A DNA stretch of 64,000 nt, taken from NCBI RefSeq assembly GCF_016808335.1, contig NC_053149.1, positions 31,431,339 to 31,495,338 on the forward strand. Reading direction: 5' to 3'. Each line of letters opens with the position of its first letter. Position 1 is the stretch's first letter. Under the pieces are notes generated by a model, which was not told where the DNA came from, made no database searches, and was given only the letters and a program-made list of their open reading frames with translations. The translations under genes and the position numbers were made by a program. Below, piece after piece: positions 1 to 11,198 of the stretch. The stretch is from Panicum virgatum (lineage: Eukaryota > Streptophyta > Magnoliopsida > Poales > Poaceae).

Positions 1-3000
1 TGCACCAAAACATGAGTTTAGGGACCATTGGTGTGGATCGGGTGTGTTCGTTTTTGAAAAATTCCAACTCCACATCGTGGTATGAACTTTTGCATTAATT
101 GCACCAGTTCGGCCTGTTTTGTACCGAGTTCAGTGTAATAATTAAACAATACCAAATGCACCCAAACATTACGAAACGCAAAAAACATTAGTTTGGGGAC
201 CAATGGTGCGGATCAGGTGAGTTCGTAGCGAAAACTACCGCCGCGACTTTATGGCATGAACTTTTGCGTTAATTGTACCAGTTCGGCACATTTTTGGCCG
301 AGTTTCGTGCAGTAATGAAACGGTTCGAAATGCAACCAAACATTATGAAACACACTAAAACATGAGTTTAGAGATCATTTGTGTGGATCGGGTGCGTTCG
401 TAGCGAAAAATTCCGACGCCACTTCATGGCATGAACATTTGCATTAATTGCACCAGTTCGGCCCGTTTTGTATCGAGTTTCGTGTAGTAATGAAATGGTC
501 CCAAATGCACCCAAACATTACGAAACACACAAAAACATGAGCTTAGGGTCCATTGGTGTGGATCGTGTGCGCTCATAGGGAAAAATTCCGATGCCACTTC
601 GTGGCTTGAACTTTTGCATTAATTGTACCAGTTCGGCCCGATTTGCACCGAGTTCAGTGCAGTAACGAAACAATCCCAAATGCAACCAAAGATTGTAAAA
701 CGCACCAAGACATGAGTTTAGGGTCCATTGGTGTTGATCGGGTATATTTGTTGCGAAAAATTCCGACGCCACTTCGTGGCATCAATTTTTGCATTATTTG
801 CACCAGTTCGGTCCATTTTGCATAGAGTATAGTGCAGTAGCGAATCTCAAATGCACCCAAACATTATGAAACACATGAAAACATGAGTTTAGGGTTCATT
901 GGGGTGGATCAGGTGCGTTCGTAGCAAAAAATTCCGAAGCCACTTCGTGGCATGAACATTTGCATTAATTACACCAGTTCGGCCGATTTGGACCGAGTTT
1001 TGTGCAGTAACGAAATGGTCCCAAATGCACCCAAACATTATGAAACGCACCAAAACATGAGTTTGGGTCCAATGGTGTCGATTAGTTGAGTTCGTAGCGT
1101 AAAGTTCTGTCGCGACCTCATGGCATGAACTTTTGCATTAATTGTACTAGTTCGGCCTGTTTTGGACCGAGTTTCGTGCAATAACGAAACGGTACCAAAT
1201 GCACCTAAACATTATGAAACGCACCAAAACATGAGTTTAGGGACCATTAGTTACAATCGGGTGTGTTCGTAGCGAAAAAACTCCAACTCCACATCGTGGC
1301 ACGAACTTTTGCATTAATTGCACTAGTTCGGCCTGTTTTGTACCGAGTTCAGTGCAGTAACGAAACAATACCAAATGCACCCAAACATTATGAAACGCAC
1401 CATAACATTAGTTTGGGGACCAATGGTGTGGATCAAGTGAGTTCGTAGCGAAAAGTACCACTGTGACTTTATGGCATGAACTTTTGCATTAATTGTACCA
1501 GTTCGGCACAATTTTGACCGAGTTTCATGCAGTAATGAAACAGTTCCAAATGCACCCAAACATTTTGAAACACACCAAAACAAGAGTTTAGGGTTCGTTT
1601 GTGTGGATCGGGTGTGTTGATAGTGAAAAATTCCAATGCTGCTTCGTGGCATGAACATTTGCACTAATTGCACCAAGTTGGCCCTTTTGGACCGAGTTTC
1701 GTGCAGTAACAAAACGGTCCCAAATGCACCCAAACATTATGAAACACACCAAAACATGAGTTTGGGTCCAATGGTGTGGATCAGTTGAGTTCGTAGCGTA
1801 AAGTTCCATCGCGACCTCATGGCATGAACTTTTGCATTAATTGTACCAGTTCGGCCCGTTTTGGACCGAGTTTTGTGCAGTATTAAAATGCTCCCAAATG
1901 CACCCAAAATTATGAAACGCACCAAAACATGATTTTAGGGACCATTGGTGTGGATCGGGTGTGTTCGTAGCGAAAAATTCCAACTCCACATCGTGGCATG
2001 AACTTTTGCAATAATTGCACCAGTTCGGCCTGTTTTGCACCGACTTCAATGCAGTAATGAAACAAACCCAAATGCACTCAAACATTGTGAAACACACCAA
2101 AACATGAGTTTAGGGTCCATTGGTGTTGATCGGGTTTATTCGTAGCGAAAAATTCTGACGCTACTGCGTGGCATCAACTTTTGCATTATTTGCACCATTT
2201 CGGTCCATTTTGCATAGAGTATAGTGCAGTAGCGAAACGATCCCAAATGCACCTAAACATTATGAAACGCACGGAAACATGAGTTTCGGGTTCATTGGGG
2301 TAAATCGGGTGCGTTCGTAGCGAAAAAATCCGAAGCCAATTCGTGGCATGAACATTTGCATTAATTGCACCAATTCGGCCATTTTGGACCGAGTTTCGTG
2401 CGGTAACGAAACAGTCCCAAATGCACCCAAACATTATGAAACGCACCAAAACATGAGTTTGGGGTCCAATGGTGTGGATTAGTTGGGTTCATAGCGTAAA
2501 GTTCCTTCGCAACTTCATGACATGAACTTTTGCATTAATAGTACCAGTTCGGCCCGTTTTGGATTGAATTTCGTGCAGTAACAAAACGGTCCCAAATGTA
2601 CCCAAACATTATGAAACGCACCAAAACATGAGTTTGACCATTGGTGTGGATCGGGTGTGTTCGTAGCGAAAAATTCCAACTCCACATCGTGGCATGAACT
2701 TTTGCATTAATTGCACCAGTTCGGCATGTTTTGTACCGAGTTCAGTGCTGTAATGAAACAATATCAAATGCATCCAAACATTATGAAACACACCAAAACA
2801 TTAGTTTGAGGACCAATGGTGTGGATCAGGTGAGTTCGTAGCGAAAAGTACCATCGTGACTTAATGGCATGAACTTTTGCATTAATTGTACCAGTTCGGC
2901 ACATTTTTGACCGAGTTTCATGCAGTAATGAAACGGTTCCAAATGCACCCAAATATTATGAAACGCACCAAAACATGAGTTTGGGGTTCGTTTGTGTGGA

Positions 3001-4643
3001 TCGGGTGTGTTGATAGAGAAAAATTCTGATGCCTCTTCATGGCATGAACATTTGAATTAATTGCACCAGTTCGGTGCTTTTGGACCGAGTTTCGTGCAGT
3101 AAAGAAATGATCCTAAATGCACCCAAACATTATGAAACGCACCAAAACTTGAGTTTGGGGGCCAATGGTGTGGATCAGTTGAGTTTGTAGTGTAATGTTC
3201 CGTCGCGACTTAATGGCATGAACTTTTGCATTAATTGTACCAGTTCGGCACATTTTTGGTCGAGTTTCGTGCAGTAACGAAACGGTTCCAAATGCACCCA
3301 AACATTATGAAACGCACCAAAACATGAGTTTACGGTTCGTTTGAGTGGATCGGGTGCGTTCGAAGCGAAAAATTCTGACGCCACTTCGTGGCATGAACAT
3401 TTGCATTAATTGCACCAGTTCGTCCCGTTTTGGACTGAGTTTTGTGTAGTAATGAAACGGTCCCAAATGCACCCAAACATTACGAAACACACAAAAACAT
3501 GAGTTTAGGGTCTAATGGTGTGGATCGGGTGCGCTCGTAGCGAAAATTTCCGACACCACTTCGTGGCATGAACTCTTGCATTGATAATACCAGTTCGGCC
3601 CATTTTGCACCGACTTCAATGCAGTAATGAAACAAACTCAAATGCACTCAAACATTGTGAAACACACCAAAACATGAGTTTAGGGTCCAGTGGTGTTGAT
3701 CGGGTTTGTTTGTAGCGAAAAATTCCGACGCCACTTCGTGTCATCAACTTTTGCATTATTTGCACCGGTTCGGTCCATTTTGCATAGAGTATAGTGCAGT
3801 AGCGAAACGATCCCAAACGCACCCTAACATTATGAAACGCACGGAAACATGAGTTTAGGGTTCATTGGGGTGAATCGGGTGCGTTCGTAGCGAAAAATTC
3901 CGAAGCCATTTCGTGGCATGAACATTTGCATTAATTGCATCAGTTCGGCCGTTTTGGACCGAGTTTCGTGCGGTAACGAAACGGTCCCAAATGCACCCAA
4001 ACATTATGAAACGCACCAAAACATAAGTTTGGGGTCCAATGGTGTGGATTAGTTGGGTTCGTAGCGTAAAGTTCCGTCGCAACTTCATGACATGACCTTT
4101 TGCATTAATTGTACCAGTTCGGCCCGTTTTGGATTGAGTTTCGTGCAGTAACAAAACAGTCCCAAATGCAGCAAAACAATATGAAACGCACCAAAACATG
4201 AGTTTGACCATTGGTGTGGATCGGGTGTGTTCGTAGCGAAAAATTCCAACTCTACATCGTGGTATGAACTTTTGCATTAATTGCACCAGTTCGGCATGTT
4301 TTGTACCGAGTTCAGTGCTGTAATGAAACAATACCAAAAGTACCCAAACATTACGAAACGCACCAAAACATTAGTTTGGGGACCAATGGTGTGGATCAGA
4401 TGAGTTCGTAGCAAAAAGTACCTCCGCAACTTTGTGGCATCAACTTTTGCATTAACTGTACCAGTTCGGCACATTTTTGACCGAGTTTCGTGCAGTAATG
4501 AAATGGTTCCAAATGCACCCATACATTATGAAATGCACCAAAACATGAGTTTGGGGTTCGTTTGTGAGGATCGGGTGTGTTGATAGCGAAAAATTCCGAC
4601 GCCACTTCATGGCAAGAATATTTGCATTAATTGCACCAGTTCG
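1..4643 (+). repeat. Centromeric-type satellite array, segment 1 (~175-bp monomers)
   Basis: About 26 head-to-tail monomers. Taking the CATGAG/CATTAG box as the start, copies begin at 11, 186, 361, 536, 711, 882, 1056 and 1230, a spacing of 171-175 bp. Every monomer carries the box, then a GGTGTGGATCGGGTG-like stretch, GTTCGTAGCGAAAA, GGCATGAAC, GCATTAATTG, GACCGAG and CAAATGCACCCAAACATT. From recalled consensus sequences these blocks match the conserved parts of rice CentO and maize CentC in order and orientation, so a centromeric satellite of that family is inferred. Adjacent monomers differ clearly but recur every seventh copy. The segment stops inside a type-C monomer at the CACTA insertion. 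Centromere function itself cannot be read from sequence. Confidence 0.93.
11..1229 (+). repeat. Complete seven-monomer higher-order repeat unit (A-G)
   Basis: Monomer types by diagnostic sequence: A (start 11) has AACTCCACATCGTGG and TGTACCGAGTTCAGTG; B (186) has CATTAG, GGGGACCAATGG and GGCACATTTTTGGC; C (361) has GAACATTTGC and ends ACACACAAAAACATGAG; D (536) has GTGCGCTC, TTGCACCGAGTTCAG and AACATTGTGAAA-like ends; E (711) has GTTGATCGGGT, GCATCAA and GCATAGAGTATAG; F (882) has GGGGTGGATC and GAAGCCACTTCG; G (1056) has GATTAGTTGAG and GCGTAAAGTTC. The next copy, at 1230, is A again. The unit is 1219 bp. A second full A-G cycle lies at 50401-51622. Confidence 0.85.
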
Positions 4644-4662
4644 CACTACAGCACATATGAGC
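4644..4662 (+). repeat. CACTA left terminal inverted repeat
   Basis: CACTACAGCACATATGAGC pairs with the reverse complement of 8696-8714 with four visible mismatches over 19 positions. Confidence 0.9.
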
Positions 4663-4689
4663 TTCTGCGATGTTTCATTTATATCGCTT

Positions 4690-5130
4690 AAAGTGGTATT
4701 TTCGTCATCTTTCATAATCTGTGAGACGTGACGAAAATCATTTCGTCGCCTATCATGTAATAAAAGGTCTTCTACGACAAATACATATTTTTCGTCATAA
4801 ATTTTATGACAATTCTTGCATCGTCACTAATTTATGACAACCATTTTTTGTCTTTAAAGATCTCTAAAACATCACAAAATATTGTACACAGATGATGTGG
4901 CAGTGCCTAAAATGTCACAAAATCTTGTACACGGATGATGTGGCAGTAATGTGAAGCTGACGTGGCAGCACTTTCGTGACGATTTTGATCTTTCTAGCAT
5001 TTTCGTGACCGTTTGATTCGTCACTAAATATTTAATGACCTAGTAGGCCCATAATGTGGGTTAATTTGAGCCCACATTGCATTCCGCTCATTTTTTAGTA
5101 ATTAGATCGTCACAAAATAATACACATTAC
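4690..5130. repeat. CACTA left subterminal repeat region
   Basis: Contains many copies of a CGTCACTAA / GTGACGAA / TTATGACAA motif in both orientations, for example near 4695, 4725-4757, 4793-4845 and 4970-5030. It also has a direct duplication of a block ending GATGATGTGGCAGT (about 4878-4910 and 4915-4948). In CACTA elements such subterminal repeats bind the TNPA-type protein; that role is inferred here. Confidence 0.75.
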
Positions 5131-5700
5131 TTCCATGTAATAACTCTTAGTACAATATATTAGCAATTATAACAAGAGTCATTCACACATTTAAACTTGA
5201 TAATACAAATAGATGTACAGAATCTCAGAAACCAAATTTTCTAGCATCCACTTGGGAAAAATAGCTATGTAGAGAGCAACACTTTGTATACACAAGTTCA
5301 TTTCTCAAGAAAACAACAAGATCTGAACCCTTATTGCTGCTTTCATCAGACCTCAATATCTTCTAAAGAATATGGAGCTAGTACTTTTCAATTACTTAAC
5401 CACAACATCATGCAAAACTTCCTGCATAAATATCACTATAGTAAGTAAAATTGATCAGCTTATTGTCAATCCAGATTATTGCCCAAAACTATCCAATAAA
5501 TATTGGCTGACCGCATTTCTAAACTTGTATATGAATTAGCCAGTTAACAAATATAATCAAGGGGTACACTAGATAGAATTTCTGCAGATTGTGAACTAAT
5601 TAGAGTTCAAAATATTGAAAAATACAAGAAAAGAACATGTCTGTTTGACCAAAGCATATGGAACTATCATCTATAATTTCTGCATGCACTGCATTACAGT
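5130..5700. other. AT-rich CACTA interior without recognisable gene
   Basis: AT-rich, intron-like sequence. I see no repeat or coding signal here. The stretches 5830-6940 and 8210-8430 have the same character. Confidence 0.5.
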
Positions 5701-5741
5701 TGATAGAAAAAAAAAATACTCGCACTGCATTTTGAACGTAC

Positions 5742-5818
5742 CTTATTTCACATTCGTAGAGCTCAATCCCTAGCCACAGGTGCACTCTGTCACCGCTGTC
5801 CACAACAAAAGTGAGGCC
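5742..5818 (-). pseudogene. Exon-like captured fragment inside the CACTA element
   Basis: On the minus strand a pyrimidine-rich tract ending TTTTCCCAG precedes 5818. The block is followed by a donor-like AAG|GTACGT at 5742/5741. The 77-bp block is open and reads GLTFVVDSGDRVHLWLGIEL and onward, ending CEI. Acceptor, open frame and donor together suggest a host-gene exon carried as genomic DNA. I do not recognise the protein. The flanking AT-rich sequence would then be introns. A chance open stretch is possible because it is so short. Confidence 0.4.
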
Positions 5819-6941
5819 CTGGGAAAATAAAGCTAAGAGAAGATACAATGAAGGTGCTAACATCACAATACTATACAGATGTTCATTTATAGTATTTGAA
5901 ATTCAGTTTCAGTTGCAGATTAATGAAATCATGAAATAGGAAGACACCAGTATACCATCCATTCCTCTAGAGTTCAAGCTAAATCTATAGTTTCATGCAG
6001 TGGAACAAATCATTAAGTATGTAGCACACAAATTTTGGTAACAAATAGAACTTCAGGAAAGATTAAATAAATTTGAACAAACGCATACAACGAAAACACT
6101 AAGATTAACACCCTGGGCCAAATAATCTTCTTTTTTTCTGATGGTGGGCATACAATAAAATAGCTATGATGATAAAGTAAATGAATATTGTTTACACAGC
6201 TGATAGTGGGCATAGAGTAAGGGAGCAAGAAAAACTGATGTTCAGGTAGATACCGAGATGTGCAGGTAGCTCGATAGAAGACATAACTGAGTAAATTACT
6301 GGTATCTCAATGTAGAATTAGCTACTATTTTGAAATTTATAAATACACAAGTAGCACTAATATATGGATAACATGTAAAAGACAGGAAAGCTACAAAACT
6401 GCATTCAAACAAGTATATATATTCCCAGAAAAGTTATAGGAATTTCTAATTGCAAGTATACATAGATAATAAGTAACACTAATTGCAATAATGAATAAAC
6501 AAGGACAAACAAAACTTCATCATGGAGTTGAATGGTCACATCAAGGCCACAAAAATAAAGTGGTACACATAATTAAGTTATTAAGGACAAGAAGGGCAAA
6601 CAAAATATTCAACATAAATAAAACCACAAACCAACAACAAGTGCCATCTATGTATTCATGTTTCAAGTTTTCTTAACACTGTAATAAAGACTTGATATGA
6701 TATTCCTAGGTCTAAGACAAACAAAAATATAAACAGCTAGTGCAAAAATTACAGGTGCTCGCATTCTACATACTAGATAAGCTATACTCGTGGAACAAAA
6801 AAAGTTGAAGCCATCAGGTATTCTGGTAGGTTCACAGGGAGTTGCAGTCCTTCATTTCACCCATACAAATGAAAATTTCCTCAAATCAACATCTACTACT
6901 GGAATCTGCGAATGGGAATGGACCAAGGCACATGAACATAC

Positions 6942-6987
6942 CTGCTGCTTGGGCATTGTAGGGTCCTTGCTTCCAACCTGGAGACAT
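6942..6987 (-). pseudogene. Possible captured first coding exon inside the CACTA element
   Basis: On the minus strand an ATG at 6987 opens MSPGWKQGPYNAQAA and runs into a strong donor, CAG|GTATGT, at 6942/6941. Upstream on that strand lies a GC-rich leader (about 7010-7700) containing CCTAGCC and ACCCTAG motifs common in grass 5' regions. With the exon-like block at 5742-5818 on the same strand, this suggests a captured 5' gene fragment with its promoter side. Identity is unknown. If the 7000-8210 block is instead an LTR fragment, this would be LTR/internal sequence. Confidence 0.4.
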
Positions 6988-7009
6988 CTTGGTGTTGATC
7001 TTGGTCAGT

Positions 7010-8210
7010 GCTTGAAGTTAAGGAAGGAGTCGGCGAGGGAGCGAGGTGGAAACTGACGAGGACATTGTAGATTCAGACGTGGAGGGAGTCGGGAAGCGAG
7101 ATGGAACCTGGCCAAGGGCGTCGAGGACTCGGTGGCCAAATGCATCGTAGGTTCGAGGGCGGAGGGCAATGAGGACCTGGCGGAGGTCCTTGGCGCATTT
7201 TTTTCCCCCTGCGTTCCCCCTTCTCCCTTCTTTGTTGGGCGGCAGCAGAGGAATCCGGCGGCCACAGCGCGGGGGAACCCGCGGTGGCGCACCTGGCGGC
7301 CTCGGCGCGGCAGCGGCCGCGCGGGCGACGCTGTGCACGGGGCTAAGCGGTGGCCGAGCAAGGAGGCGGCGACCGAGGGCGAGGCAGGCGGCGGCTCCGC
7401 TGTGCGCAGGCGATGGCAGCTTGGAGCAGGGCGGCTGCGCGCGGGCGGCCGCGCATCGATGGCGCACGAGCTGCACGCGCGGCGCCCCGAGGCAGCTGCG
7501 CGCGAGGCGGCGGGCGGCGCTCGGCTGAGGAGGGTAGCGCTAGGGCGGCGCTAGAGAAAGGGGCAAGGGAGGAGCGGCGGCTGGGCACAGGGAGGCTGGC
7601 GGCGGCACACGCAGGAAGGGAGCGGCGTACAGAAAGAAGGGCAAGGGGTAGTGGCGGCTGTGGAAAGGGAAGAAATAGGCGTGGCTAGGGTTCGGCTTTT
7701 GGTCCAAAATGGGCTGTGCTGGGCTCGTGGGCCGGATCGGGCCAAGGCGAAGCGGGCTGGGCGGCACAGAACAGCAGCAGCAGGCCGAGATGGTCAGTTG
7801 GGCTGGTTGGGTTTGATCGCGGTTCGTGCTAGGGTTTGGATTGAGTATGGGTCGCGGACCGGATCTAGTTTGGGCTAGGTCAGGGCTTACGTAGGGTGAG
7901 TTAGCGAGCTCAGTTAAATTAGCATTTGAATTTAAATTTAGTGGGCACGCTACGAATTTCACACAATTTCACGCAACGAAGATAAATCCAAATTCGAATT
8001 GAATAAATAAGGTAGTCGATAAAATCAGAATAACTACAAATATTTCACACTAGCATTTTATTATTCCTTAATTAAATTCAAATTTTTAATACTAAGAATT
8101 TTAGAAAAGGCATAAATCACCATTAAGTGAGATTAACTATGGAATTAACATAAAATTTTTGAAATTTCATGATTTTTGAATCTTTAACATTTTTAATTCC
8201 GGATGTGACA
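7010..8210 (-). other. GC-rich leader / LTR-like block within the CACTA element
   Basis: GC-rich low-complexity sequence (about 7010-7760) is followed by AT-rich sequence. On the minus strand the block would begin TGTCACATCC at 8210, AT-rich first and GC-rich after. This is the same layout as the long LTRs elsewhere in the window, which begin TGTAACACC or TGTGACACC. It may be a captured LTR fragment or a captured gene promoter. Overlapping ORFs on both strands are alanine-, arginine- and proline-rich and not credible proteins. Confidence 0.35.
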
Positions 8211-8429
8211 CGCGAGGAGTCGGGTGGCCGTCAGCACGCGTTGTAGAGGGCAAAGGAACCGACTAGAGGTGGGAGAAGACCTTGATAGGTGGGACCCACT
8301 TGTTAGTAATAGGAGGGAGGGAGAGAGAGAGTGGCGGATCGGGCTGGTGTGGGTGAGCTGGGCTGAGATGCAGACTGGGCCATGCAGGCCATGTGTGGGA
8401 AGGAGGGCAGAAGAGAGTATTTTGGGTTT

Positions 8430-8695
8430 TCGAATTTTATGACGAATCAATGTCATCAATTTGCCATAAATTTGTGACGTCTGTTGATTAGCTTTCATGA
8501 CAACATAAAGTTTGTCATAATTTAGAATGGTAATCGTTTGTGACGATTTCGAGATGATCTTTGTGACGGACAACCCATTTTCGTCACTAAACTATACTAC
8601 CCAATAGAAAACGTCACAATGAAGACTGCCGTAATGACAAAGAAGACTGCCGTAACGACAAATAGCCCTGATGTCACGAGGTATTCATCACAAAA
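8430..8695. repeat. CACTA right subterminal repeat region
   Basis: GTGACG, CGTCAC and TTTATGACGAA motifs recur as in the left subterminal region. A short direct duplication, GAAGACTGCCGTAA followed by TGACAAA or CGACAAA, lies at about 8622-8663. Confidence 0.72.
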
Positions 8696-8714
8696 GGTCA
8701 TATTTATTGTAGTG
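8696..8714 (-). repeat. CACTA right terminal inverted repeat
   Basis: The reverse complement reads CACTACAATAAATATGACC. It ends directly at the TCG target-site duplication. Confidence 0.9.
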
Positions 8715-9440
8715 TCGGCCCGTTTTGGATAGAGTTTCGTGTAGTACTGAAACGGTCCCAAATGCACCCAAACATTATGAAACACACAAAGACATGAGTA
8801 TAGGGTCCATTGGCGTGGATCGGGTGCGCTTGTAGCGAAAAATTCCGATGCCACTTCGTGGAATGAACTTTTGTATTAATTGTACCAGTTCGGCCCGTTT
8901 TGCACCGAGTTCAGTGCAGTAACGAAACAATCCCAAATGCAACCAAACATTGTGAAACGCACCAAAACATGAGTTTAGGGTCAATTGGTGTGGTTCAGGT
9001 GCATTCGTAGCGAAACATTCCGACGCCACTTCGTGGCATGAAGGAACCGGCTCCCAATGGTGAAATTCTTGCTGAAAGCACAGCTACATGCTGGCACTCA
9101 ATCTAGTAGTAGCACTGGCACGTCACTCGGCTCCTGCATTAATTGCACCAGTTCAACCATTTTGGACCGAGTTTCGTGCAGTTACAAAACGGTCCCAAAT
9201 GCAACCAAACATTATGAAATGCACCAAAACATGAGTTTGGGGTCCAATGGTGTGGATCAGTTGAGTTTGTAGCGTAAAGTTCCGTCACGACTTCATGGCA
9301 TGAACTTTTGAAGTAATTGTACCAGTTTGGCCCCTTTTGGACCGAGTTTTGTGCAGTAACGAAATGGTCCCAAATGCACCCAAACATTATGAAATGCACT
9401 AAAACATGAGTTTAGGGACCATTGGTGTGGATCAGATGTG
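8715..9440 (+). repeat. Satellite array, segment 2
   Basis: Continues the C monomer broken at 4643, then D, an F-like monomer with a 93-bp insertion, G (about 9233) and the start of A (about 9410). The insertion at 9441 interrupts that A monomer inside GGATC(GG)GTGTG. HOR order is kept except that E is missing between D and F. Confidence 0.9.
9043..9135 (+). repeat. 93-bp insertion variant in a satellite monomer (copy 1)
   Basis: Between GGCATGAA and GCATTAATTG the normal CTTTT is replaced by 93 bp of unrelated sequence bounded by two GGCTCC words. The same insert, same length and same junctions, occurs at 48319-48411. It has no terminal repeats and no recognised origin. Confidence 0.85.
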
Positions 9441-9610
9441 TGTTGATGGCCATTATTTCACATTCTAGCCGTCAGCTTCTCGGGAATAACACGAGCTTTA
9501 CACTATGTTCTATTCATATTTTATTTATTTCTAATGAGTTCCACAAGTTTTGAATGAGTTTTGATTTCAGGTGAACATCTACCAAAAATGGGCGAAAATA
9601 GGCGCGAACC

Positions 9611-9645
9611 CAGGCCGGCCGGCCTCCCCTAGGCCGGCCGGCCTG
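9611..9645. repeat. Perfect 15-bp GC inverted repeat in LTR U3
   Basis: CAGGCCGGCCGGCCT (9611-9625) and AGGCCGGCCGGCCTG (9631-9645) are separated by CCCCT, forming a strong hairpin. A slightly mutated second copy with the same CCCCT loop lies at about 9887-9921. Confidence 0.9.
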
Positions 9646-10455
9646 GCACCTCTGGAGACAGTGTCCCGTCTTCATTCCAGTGGCAATGTGACACACCCAC
9701 AATGCCTCTGAGTCGTGGATTGGACATCGGTTTGATCAAGTGGACTGAAAGGCTTGCACAAGGATTAAAGGACCCACAATTCAGTGCAAACTTGTGTCCA
9801 AGTCAGCGATCCAGCACCTAGGGAGCATCACTAGCATACAAGTGCAATGTCAGCGCAACGGAGGGCCGAGACGTGCCAGAGGGAGGTCGGCCGGCCTCCC
9901 CTAGGCCAGCCGGCCTAGCACGTGCACGCATTGATGTCAAGCAACTGTCAACTGTGTGGCAGAACCGCCTGAATTATCCCGACTCAAGTGCGCTGGCCAC
10001 CACCCTAAAGGCAACACCAGCTCAAACGCACTTCAAACGGAACAATTCTTGGTTTGTCGGGTAACGTCCTGATACAACCACCTGTTCTCGGATTGAACAA
10101 GCATACCCCGCACGATGGCGAGTCCAGAGATATTATAACCATAATTTACAACACAGGCCTAATAGTTATTACAATAAGTTTAAAACATTATTATAGATCC
10201 AAACTTAGTAAAACATTATACAAGACATAAGTTTAAAGTTCAGAGTTTAAGGCAACGGAAAGAAAACACGACGGCTACAACACGTCGCAAAAGGACACCA
10301 AGCTAGCCCAAGCAAGGTATCACTCGTCGCGGTCATTGCTGGTCGAAGACGGATCCCACTCTACGGACCAGCCATGAGGCAAAGAGCAGGGCCAAGTCAC
10401 ACTAGCGATCTGGTCCTCAAAACGCATACCTGAAAAAGGTTTCAACAGCAAGGCT

Positions 10456-10471
10456 GAGTATTCTAATACTC
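10456..10471. other. Conserved LTR hairpin (GAGTATT/AATACTC)
   Basis: GAGTATT-CT-AATACTC is a near-perfect palindrome near the 3' end of the minus solo LTR. It corresponds to hairpins at the same relative place in four other LTRs of this window. Confidence 0.7.
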
Positions 10472-11198
10472 AACCATGGTAAAACTTTAGTCAAACATCA
10501 AGATTGATCAAATAATGTTACTCTTATTACTTTGTGTGGCAAAGGGATCAAGCAGTCTCAATATCCGCGAGAGACGGACGATTCGAATCGGATTTCCAAC
10601 CTTGCAAGGTAAACCTAACACACACGTTTGGAACACCGTCGGGTCGTTCCCAAACAACTGTTAACTTTTCATTCTGGCCTGTGCATAGGTTCACTCTCCC
10701 CGACTACAGGGCACCAACTTCCTCCCTGCACCCGTGGTGTTGCGCAATATAAACATAAATTAAAACCTATCTCTAAGAGAGAGTGAAAGGTATATCGACT
10801 CACCGGTCCGATCAGCTACTAGGCTTATCGTGTACCATATTTACGGCATGTGGCTAGTACTTTCAAACACTTAACCACCGCTACCACACACCGCGACCTT
10901 AGCACAATTCATCAACACAGACGGGGTCTCACCCAAGGTCATGATATCGAACACGACCCTGTCCGTCGTCCTTATAGTTATTGCAGAAAGTAAACAAACA
11001 ATTCCTATTAAGCTCGCGGGTGACAGGCAATCACTCGACTTTTACCGGTCCTATAAGCATAGCAATTACTCGAACTCAAGTCTAGTGTTCAGTACATAGG
11101 TTCCTAGGATCATGCATCTAGGGTTTTAATTCAAATCCTAAGAACTGTAAATGCACAAGTAAATAGCAACAATAAGTTGCATAATTTGAAATACTGGG

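Larger units (their letters stand above)
4644..8714. mobile_element. Non-autonomous CACTA (En/Spm-type) DNA transposon, 4.07 kb
   Basis: The element begins CACTACAGCACATATGAGC and ends GGTCATATTTATTGTAGTG, which are imperfect terminal inverted repeats starting CACTACA. It is flanked by the 3-bp duplication TCG (4641-4643 and 8715-8717). Removing it restores the satellite reading CAGTTCGGCCCGTTTTG of a C monomer. CACTA ends, a 3-bp TSD and dense subterminal motifs are family hallmarks. No transposase (TNPD or TNPA) frame is visible, so it must be mobilised in trans. The interior holds AT-rich sequence with exon-like pieces on the minus strand and a GC-rich block, as expected of a gene-capturing CACTA derivative. 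Confidence 0.93.

Noticed and set aside
7018..7962. Overlapping 112-152-codon frames on both strands
   Set aside because: GC-rich low-complexity leader. Pro/Ala/Arg-rich frames are open on several frames at once, so they are not evidence of a protein.
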